Source: a virus
DNA: 26,863 nt
Direction: 5' to 3' (one strand)
Virus record (IMG/VR): IMGVR_UViG_3300044729_001357
Span: 1 to 26,863 of that record
Of the stretch, positions 22,158 to 26,863 are shown piece by piece. The position numbers were made by a program, and so were the translations under genes. Below the pieces are notes generated by a model that had not been told where the DNA came from, ran no database searches, and was given only the letters and a program-made list of their open reading frames with translations. Numbering within the stretch: position 1 is the stretch's first letter; each line of letters begins with the position of its first letter.

Positions 22158-22616
22158 CTATGAGTTGAGAAGGAGGAAGACGACATCCTCGTCATCCTCG
22201 CGAAGGGAAATCTCCCTGTCCAGCGTCGCGCGCAGCTTGGCGTTGACGGCTCGGGACAGGCGCTCCTGCTCGGCAAGGCGGGCTTCCAGTTCGTTGACCC
22301 GCCTCAGTTCCTTGCGGATCTTCCTGACGGCACGGTCGCCAAGGATCTGCTTGGCAAGGTTGTTGGTGCTGATCGTGGCGGCGGGAGCGATGACCTCTTC
22401 GTTGACCACCACCTGTGGGTCGAGGTTCTCTGGCGTGACGCGGAGGTAGACGCCGGGCGAGACCTGACGGATGAACGATCCCGGAATCTTCTGGTAGGAC
22501 GCCCACCGCTGGAACTTCTGGGGTACGGACGGGCCGGTCTGGACAGGCGGGACAGCACCGTAGCCCCACGAATCCGACCATGAGGTGCCCCATGAGTCGC
22601 CCCAACTTGCGAACAT
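22158..22616 (-). CDS. Unknown protein with SWG repeats and C-terminal coiled coil
   Basis: 152 residues. The ATG at 22616 overlaps the stop of the upstream gene (TGATG) and is preferred over a start at 22631 that lies inside it. Residues 4-18 hold three short repeats (SWGDSWG, TSWSDSWG). A mid-region of about 40 residues is beta-type, and residues about 95-140 form a charged coiled coil (KIRKELRRVNELEARLAEQERLSRAV). The SWG repeat is seen at the N-termini of some phage structural-region proteins. Function is unknown; an oligomeric virion component is plausible. Confidence 0.7.
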   Translation of the reverse strand: MFASWGDSWGTSWSDSWGYGAVPPVQTGPSVPQKFQRWASYQKIPGSFIRQVSPGVYLRVTPENLDPQVVVNEEVIAPAATISTNNLAKQILGDRAVRKIRKELRRVNELEARLAEQERLSRAVNAKLRATLDREISLREDDEDVVFLLLNS

Positions 22617-23158
22617 CACACGGGGTTCCAAGGATCAGCGGTGGTGCCGGTGCCCTTGACCTGAATGTCGTTGACGTACTGGATGTTGGCGTCCACCTGA
22701 CCGGCGACCGTGAAAGCAAGCGAGTCGGTCTTGGCCTTGATTGCGGTGACTTTGGTGTCGGTTGTGGTGAGATCGGAGGTTGTGGCAAGACCGCTCTGGA
22801 TCTCCGTCACCGCATCGGCAGCGATGGACGCAGCCGTTATGACGTTGTTTGCCAGCGAGGAGACCGTGACGCTGTCGCCGGGGAGGGCCGCGAAGACCTC
22901 CTCGCGAACGTCGGTCGGGTCCGCGCCCGAGGCCGTGACATGAACGACGAAGTCGCCCAGCGTGTCGGTGTGCGCCGTGGTCAGGGCCAGCGAATACCAG
23001 CCGACGCCAAGCTCGGTCACGGTCGGGGTGATTGACGCGAAGGCCGCACCGCTCTTGCTTGCCGAGATCGTGAGCGTCAGGCCGGTCGCGCCCGTGATGT
23101 GATCGGTGCTGCTGATCATCAGCACCATCAGGTTGCGCGCCGTCGATTGCTTCAGCAT
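22616..23158 (-). CDS. Phage appendage protein with Ig-like N-terminal domain
   Basis: 180 residues from ATG 23158 (MLKQSTARNLMVLMISS); the longer frame to 23374 overlaps the previous gene and is rejected. Residues 17-95 read as one Ig-like beta-sandwich: HITGATGLTLTISASKSGAAFA, a middle strand set, GWYSLALTTAHTDTLGDFVVHVTASGADP. This domain is common in phage tail or baseplate accessory proteins. The C-terminal half is a Thr/Ala/Asp-rich helical stalk (115-165) ending DPWNPV. It would be a small fibre or connector in the spike cluster. Confidence 0.75.
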   Translation of the reverse strand: MLKQSTARNLMVLMISSTDHITGATGLTLTISASKSGAAFASITPTVTELGVGWYSLALTTAHTDTLGDFVVHVTASGADPTDVREEVFAALPGDSVTVSSLANNVITAASIAADAVTEIQSGLATTSDLTTTDTKVTAIKAKTDSLAFTVAGQVDANIQYVNDIQVKGTGTTADPWNPV

Positions 23159-23162
23159 GGCA

Positions 23163-24404
23163 TCACCTGTTGACGACGCGGCTGCGGGAGTAGGTCTCCC
23201 CGCCAGCCGGGGCAGAGGGCGGCGGGTAGTGGAGGATCGTGGCTTCGATGTTGTAGTTGATGAAGGTGCTGTTCGACAGAAGCCCGGCGGTCCCGGCGAG
23301 CAGGCCCACGCCCTCACCCGGCCGCACGATGATCCCGTTGCCCGGCTCGGCGGCGAAGATGTCGATGTCAGCAAGTCCGTTTAGCTGAATGCCGTTTAGC
23401 GACTGCCCGATGGCTCCGAACACCTTCATCGCTGGGTTGCGCCGGAACACGCCAGCATTCTGCTGCTGGAGGACGCTGATCGTTGCGCCATGCGTGTAGG
23501 ACCAGTCCCATTGCCACGAGCCTTCAAGACGCGAGCGGAACGGGCCGACGACGGCGCGCATGCTCGCGGGAGTCGAGACGGTCGTGTCGGGCTTGATGAT
23601 GTTCGCCGCGTCAGCCGAGGTGTCGAGGCCAAAGATGCGCGCAAGGCGTAGATTGACGGCAGGCACGGTGAGGGAGAGCGAGGTGGTGGCGTTGGTCTCT
23701 TCGTCCAGCGGGATGAACGCTACGCGCACGGCCAGCGCGACGCCGCTGCCAGAAGCGTTGAACAGGCTGACGAGGGGGCCGTCAATCAGGGCATTGGTGG
23801 CAACGTCCGTGCTGAGGTAGGCGTAGGTCGCGCCCGTCGCGGTGTTGGCGACGAACATCGCCACGATCATGCCGTGTGGAACGCCGTACTCTGTCTGCGT
23901 GACTGCAACTCCCTCGCCCTCGCGCAGGACGATTGGCTCCACATCGACGCTCGCGCCGAAGTCGCCAAGCGTTGCAAAGGCGTCGTGCTTCCACGTTACC
24001 AAGCCGCCGCTGAACTGCCGCGACGAAAGGCTCGTGCCACCAATGGCTGCGAAATATGTTGGGGCATCAGCAATGAGCTTGAGGGCAATTCCAGAGGTCG
24101 TGACGCTGTTGGGGTTGGTCGTGAACGTCACCTCAGATGGCAGGCTGGCCGATGCGGTGTCGTGTTTGAGGGGCGAGACAGCATCACCGCCGCTGCTCGC
24201 CGTGGTGCGAAAGAGGGCAAGAGCGCCCGCGCGACCCGAGCCGTACTGCGCGTTGCTTGTCGGCGCGACGGGCGAAAGCCTGAGATTGACCAACTCGTAA
24301 TACCGGCGCAAGTCAGATGCCTCGTCGTTGAAGATGGCGAATAACCCATCCTCAAGCGGACGCACATTGACTGCGCGCTGGTAGACGAGGAAGGTCTCAG
24401 GCAT
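23163..24404 (-). CDS. Spike-like beta protein, related to the 173-residue neighbour
   Basis: 413 residues, wholly beta-type, starting MPETFLVYQR; it overlaps the end of the 59-residue gene by eight bases. Residues 71-90 (GDAVSPLKHDTASASL) match GTAVTPVKHDTNSSAL of the 173-residue protein at 24580-25101, and later VEPIVLREGEG matches VEPIVCRATQG, so the two genes are paralogues. A second copy of the R-x-GEGV strand (about 362-370) points to an internal duplication. No catalytic motif is visible. Likely a virion surface protein; the exact site is not determined. Confidence 0.75.
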   Translation of the reverse strand: MPETFLVYQRAVNVRPLEDGLFAIFNDEASDLRRYYELVNLRLSPVAPTSNAQYGSGRAGALALFRTTASSGGDAVSPLKHDTASASLPSEVTFTTNPNSVTTSGIALKLIADAPTYFAAIGGTSLSSRQFSGGLVTWKHDAFATLGDFGASVDVEPIVLREGEGVAVTQTEYGVPHGMIVAMFVANTATGATYAYLSTDVATNALIDGPLVSLFNASGSGVALAVRVAFIPLDEETNATTSLSLTVPAVNLRLARIFGLDTSADAANIIKPDTTVSTPASMRAVVGPFRSRLEGSWQWDWSYTHGATISVLQQQNAGVFRRNPAMKVFGAIGQSLNGIQLNGLADIDIFAAEPGNGIIVRPGEGVGLLAGTAGLLSNSTFINYNIEATILHYPPPSAPAGGETYSRSRVVNR

Positions 24405-24576
24405 CGGGCGTCACGACGACAAATTCGCTGTACCGCGACGGCACCTTGCACCCGGGACAGACGATGGGAGGCGACGCCGGGCCAAGCCCTCCATTGATGT
24501 CGTTCTCCACGCGGGAGGCGAAGGACTCCTCCACCTCCCACTCATGCAAACAAGCCTTGTGGCGCAGCGTCTTCAT
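24397..24576 (-). CDS. 59-residue zinc-ribbon-like protein
   Basis: An ATG at 24576, four bases after the TAA of the 173-residue gene, opens a 59-codon frame ending at 24397. It starts MKTLRHKACLHEWEVEESFA and holds C9-x-H11 and C40-P-G-C43, a potential four-ligand metal site like the small zinc ribbons of phages, with the first knuckle reduced from CxxC to CxH. The -EWE- after the first pair is typical of such ribbons. It fills a gap that would otherwise be 175 bases without a gene. The SD is weak, so coupling to the upstream gene is likely. Confidence 0.75.
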   Translation of the reverse strand: MKTLRHKACLHEWEVEESFASRVENDINGGLGPASPPIVCPGCKVPSRYSEFVVVTPDA

Positions 24577-24579
24577 GGC

Positions 24580-25101
24580 TTACGTCGCAGAATCGGTGAA
24601 CTCGATTTCGAGATCGGCGGTGCCCACCGTCGAGGAGCCCGAATGGAAAAGCTCGAATCCTTGGGTGGCGCGGCAGACGATAGGCTCCACGTTCGTGTCG
24701 CTGTAGCCAGCGTTCCAGACCTCCGCGAACGGGATCAGCGTCAGCCAGTTGGCCTGCGTCGTACCGGCCACCACGGGCTCCTCGTTCACGAAGAGGAAGC
24801 GGCGGAAGATGTCGCTGCCGGTGACCGTCTGGTTGGTGCCACAGGTCGTGCTGGCGTTAAGGGCCGACGAGTTGGTGTCGTGCTTCACGGGCGTCACAGC
24901 GGTGCCGACCGAAGCTGCCGTGATGCGGCGGCATTGGGCAGTCGTGATGACGCCGGTCACCGCTGTGGTGCCGTTGTTGAACCAATACGCCCTGTAGGCG
25001 CGGATGATGCGCGTCGATGCGGTGGCGTTGAAAACGTTGAGCATGTCCTTGCTGGAAGCATACGCCACCGCACCAGAGGTCGCTCGCCAAGTCGCTGCCA
25101 T
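24580..25101 (-). CDS. Spike-like beta protein, paralogue of the 413-residue protein
   Basis: 173 residues from ATG 25101 (MAATWRATSG), one base after the stop of the 100-residue gene. Beta-rich, with TAVTPVKHDTNSSAL (68-81) and NVEPIVCRATQGFELFHSG (137-155) shared with the larger neighbour at 23163-24404. It resembles a single copy of the beta-sandwich unit from which the larger one is built. Four Cys are spread without pattern. A virion surface or appendage role is inferred. Confidence 0.75.
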   Translation of the reverse strand: MAATWRATSGAVAYASSKDMLNVFNATASTRIIRAYRAYWFNNGTTAVTGVITTAQCRRITAASVGTAVTPVKHDTNSSALNASTTCGTNQTVTGSDIFRRFLFVNEEPVVAGTTQANWLTLIPFAEVWNAGYSDTNVEPIVCRATQGFELFHSGSSTVGTADLEIEFTDSAT

Positions 25102-25102
25102 G

Positions 25103-25405
25103 TCAGGCTCCCATGTCCATGATTGTCTTGCCGGTGCCCTGCGTCGCGCCGAACACCGTGATCTCCCCGCGCCCGTCCATGCTCGGGCCAGCAGCCCATT
25201 GCTGGATGCGGTTCTCGTTGAGTGCGCGGACGCTTGCGTCAAGATCGTCGCGGATGTCGCCCGGCATCAGCCCGATGCGACGCCCCGCTTGGATCTTCAA
25301 CATGAACTCCTTGCAAGCGCGTACATGACGCTCGGCAAGGGGCTGCTCCGTCCTTAGCAACCAGCAATCCATTGCCGGTCGCCACTCCATCGCTGGCTGC
25401 TTCAT
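25103..25405 (-). CDS. 100-residue protein ending in a P-loop-like motif
   Basis: Starts MKQPAMEWRP at ATG 25405, overlapping the portal stop by four bases. The body is helical and basic (residues 17-70). Near the end, a beta-strand-like E-I-T-V-F runs into G-A-T-Q-G-T-G-K-T followed by I-M-D-M, which fits the Walker A pattern A-x4-G-K-T (87-94). The protein stops eight residues later, leaving no room for the rest of an NTPase fold, so nucleotide hydrolysis is doubtful. The function is unknown; its position after the portal suggests a head or connector role. Confidence 0.7.
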   Translation of the reverse strand: MKQPAMEWRPAMDCWLLRTEQPLAERHVRACKEFMLKIQAGRRIGLMPGDIRDDLDASVRALNENRIQQWAAGPSMDGRGEITVFGATQGTGKTIMDMGA

Positions 25406-26863
25406 TGCATCATCCCTCCGGGTACGACCTCGACGCCCTCCGCCCTGCCATCGGCACCACGAATGATCCTTCGCGGCGCGCCCATGGACTGCATGAGGGA
25501 CTGGATCATCTGCATCATGCGCTGGTCGCGGGCAGCGTTCTGGGCGTCCATCTGAGCGATCATGGAGCGCACATCCTCGCCCATGCTCGTCGCAAGCTGT
25601 TGCGTGGACGAGGTCACGGCTTCGATGCCGGGGACATCCGCACCGGCAGCACCGATGCGCGCCACCATGATCTTCGTGTCGGCCTCCATCTTGGCCTTCT
25701 GGGCCTCCATGGCTTGCTTGGCGACGAGTTCCTGCTGGACGCGCATGTTCTCGTACTCTTGCTTCATGCGCGCGATTTCGGCCTCGTTCTGGATTCGCAT
25801 CTCCTGCAACATCCGCTCGTTTTCGATGCGAAGCTGCTGAAGCTGCTGGTCCCCAACCATCTGCGCCTGCTTCATCTGCTGATCGACTTGCATCTTCTGC
25901 GCTTCGATCTGCAACTGCTGCTGCGCCGACTCGGCCTCTAGCTGGAGCTTCTGCTGCTCGACCTGAACCTTGGCCTGCTCAGCCATCGCCTTCGGATCCG
26001 GCGGAGGCGGCGGAAGTTCGTCCACGCTTCTCGGAAGAATGCCATCAATGCCGTCAATTTCCATCTCCTCCAACAGCCTCCTCGACACCGCAAGGAGGGC
26101 TTCCGGGTTGTTCGCCACAAGGGGATTGTTCTTGGCGAACTCGAACAGGAACTGTGCCTTCTGGACCCTGCTCTGCTGGTTCATCATGCGGGGATCGGCC
26201 ACCGGCATGATGAGCATGTCGTCCATGAAGTCCTGCTCGGTTACGACCATCTCCTCCGGACCCTCCGGAGTGACCGAGATGAAGCTCTCGATTCCACGGA
26301 AGTAGATTCCGTGGAGGCGATAGATCTTGTTCAGTTCCTTGGACCAAGAGTGCAGCAGGAACTCCTGCACCGAGGTGAACATCACCAGCGACTGCTCGAC
26401 CATCGTCTGCATGGTCGTGGGCTGGAAAACTTTGTTGATGTCGCCCGCAGCAGCATCCGTGGTCGCGCCAATGCGCTGGGCGCGCGTCTCAAGCTGGGCA
26501 ATGGCCTGCATGAGGGTGGGAGGCGGCGCGGGGAAGGACAGCGTCTTGATGCCCTTCTGGATGTCGTCCGTGCTGGCCGAGACCGTCTTCAGGCTGCCGA
26601 GTTCGATCTTCACCGGCCCCTTGCTGATGTTCAGGGCCTCCGAGATGAACCCGCTCATGTTGCCGTGGATCGACAGCGTGGTCGCGTCAATGAACTGGCG
26701 CAGGAGCTTGTTGACCGCGATGTTCGTCTTGCCCAGAAGGAAGCCAAGACCGTAGCCGTAGAAGCCGTCCGGGTTCACGAGGAAGCGGTAGTGCGTGTAT
26801 TCCTCAATCGGGAGGCGACCATTCAATGGTAGCCCTGACTGGTCTACCTCATACCGCACTTCG
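25402..26863 (-). CDS. Portal protein (5' part missing at window edge)
   Basis: About 487 residues of the C-terminal part; the frame runs off the window, and the GTG near 26859 is internal rather than the true start. The segment G-F-Y-G-Y-G-L-G-F-L-L-G...N-K-L-L-R-Q-F-I-D-A-T-T-L followed by E-L-N-K-I-Y-R-L-H-G is typical of podovirus (P22-like) portal proteins, whose ring forms the DNA entry vertex. After a Pro-rich hinge (P-P-P-P-P) comes a very long Gln/Met/Glu-rich coiled coil (about residues 290-400 of the visible part), as in the barrel domains of such portals. It overlaps the downstream 100-residue gene by ATGA. Confidence 0.88.
   Translation of the reverse strand, partial: EVRYEVDQSGLPLNGRLPIEEYTHYRFLVNPDGFYGYGLGFLLGKTNIAVNKLLRQFIDATTLSIHGNMSGFISEALNISKGPVKIELGSLKTVSASTDDIQKGIKTLSFPAPPPTLMQAIAQLETRAQRIGATTDAAAGDINKVFQPTTMQTMVEQSLVMFTSVQEFLLHSWSKELNKIYRLHGIYFRGIESFISVTPEGPEEMVVTEQDFMDDMLIMPVADPRMMNQQSRVQKAQFLFEFAKNNPLVANNPEALLAVSRRLLEEMEIDGIDGILPRSVDELPPPPPDPKAMAEQAKVQVEQQKLQLEAESAQQQLQIEAQKMQVDQQMKQAQMVGDQQLQQLRIENERMLQEMRIQNEAEIARMKQEYENMRVQQELVAKQAMEAQKAKMEADTKIMVARIGAAGADVPGIEAVTSSTQQLATSMGEDVRSMIAQMDAQNAARDQRMMQMIQSLMQSMGAPRRIIRGADGRAEGVEVVPGGMMQ

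Noticed and set aside
24128-24541. A 137-codon minus-strand frame across the gap before the 413-residue gene
   Set aside because: It overlaps the 413-residue gene for most of its length in another frame and is Arg-rich and motif-free; the 59-codon frame in the gap is the better candidate.
25103-25405. Terminase or packaging ATPase suggested by the GTGKT motif
   Set aside because: The protein is only 100 residues and ends right after the motif, with no Walker B or nuclease part, so it cannot be a packaging motor.

Overview
The window is a contiguous stretch of a tailed double-stranded DNA bacteriophage, or a prophage of one. Every supported gene is on the minus strand, so the genes are read here from high to low coordinates. 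Genes are packed tightly, with ATGA or TGATG overlaps and Shine-Dalgarno (SD) sites lying inside the preceding gene. The gene set is podovirus-like: portal, scaffold, HK97-fold capsid protein, a short head-tail adaptor, a nozzle or tail-hub protein, three consecutive internal virion (ejection) proteins, and then tail spikes or fibres. No tape measure, tail tube or sheath gene is visible. The DNA is GC-rich (37 of 60 bases on a typical line), which fits a GC-rich, probably proteobacterial host. The sequence does not fix the host.

Layout in transcription order. (1) 26863-25402: portal protein, cut by the window edge. (2) 25405-20134: about eleven small genes of unknown or appendage type. They include two related spike-like beta proteins, a short zinc-binding-like protein, a small Ig-like appendage protein, several very basic mini-proteins and two conserved virion-type proteins. 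(3) 20120-16714: the head-morphogenesis cassette. It starts with a 12-residue micro-ORF and a leader with three inverted repeats, followed by a GroES-like co-chaperonin, scaffold, a conserved head-region protein, a putative decoration protein and the major capsid protein. It ends in a hairpin terminator. (4) 16643-13791: a triple-repeat beta protein, two small proteins and a fibre-like protein. (5) 13789-10999: adaptor and nozzle. (6) 10999-4707: ejection proteins of 216, 738 and 1139 residues. (7) 4696-1992: two mini-proteins, a tail-fibre-like protein and a LamG+SPRY receptor-binding protein. (8) 1988-1: holin-like membrane protein, an unknown 81-residue protein, a calcineurin-like metallophosphoesterase, a small unknown protein and the start of another gene cut by the edge.

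Portal, scaffold and capsid protein would build the prohead, and the phage-encoded GroES-like protein probably helps host GroEL fold a head protein. The adaptor and nozzle would close the head, and the ejection proteins would carry DNA across the envelope. Several beta-rich spike or fibre proteins decorate the virion or bind receptors. No endolysin, polymerase, recognisable terminase, integrase, tRNA or CRISPR array is seen.

The items most worth a second look are: the GroES-like gene fused by ATGA overlap to the scaffold gene inside a cassette bounded by RNA hairpins; the micro-ORF in front of it; the sharply bounded AT-rich insert encoding most of the LamG domain of the receptor-binding protein; the three-fold repeat protein; and the two genes (24397-24576 and 4529-4696) that are easily missed.
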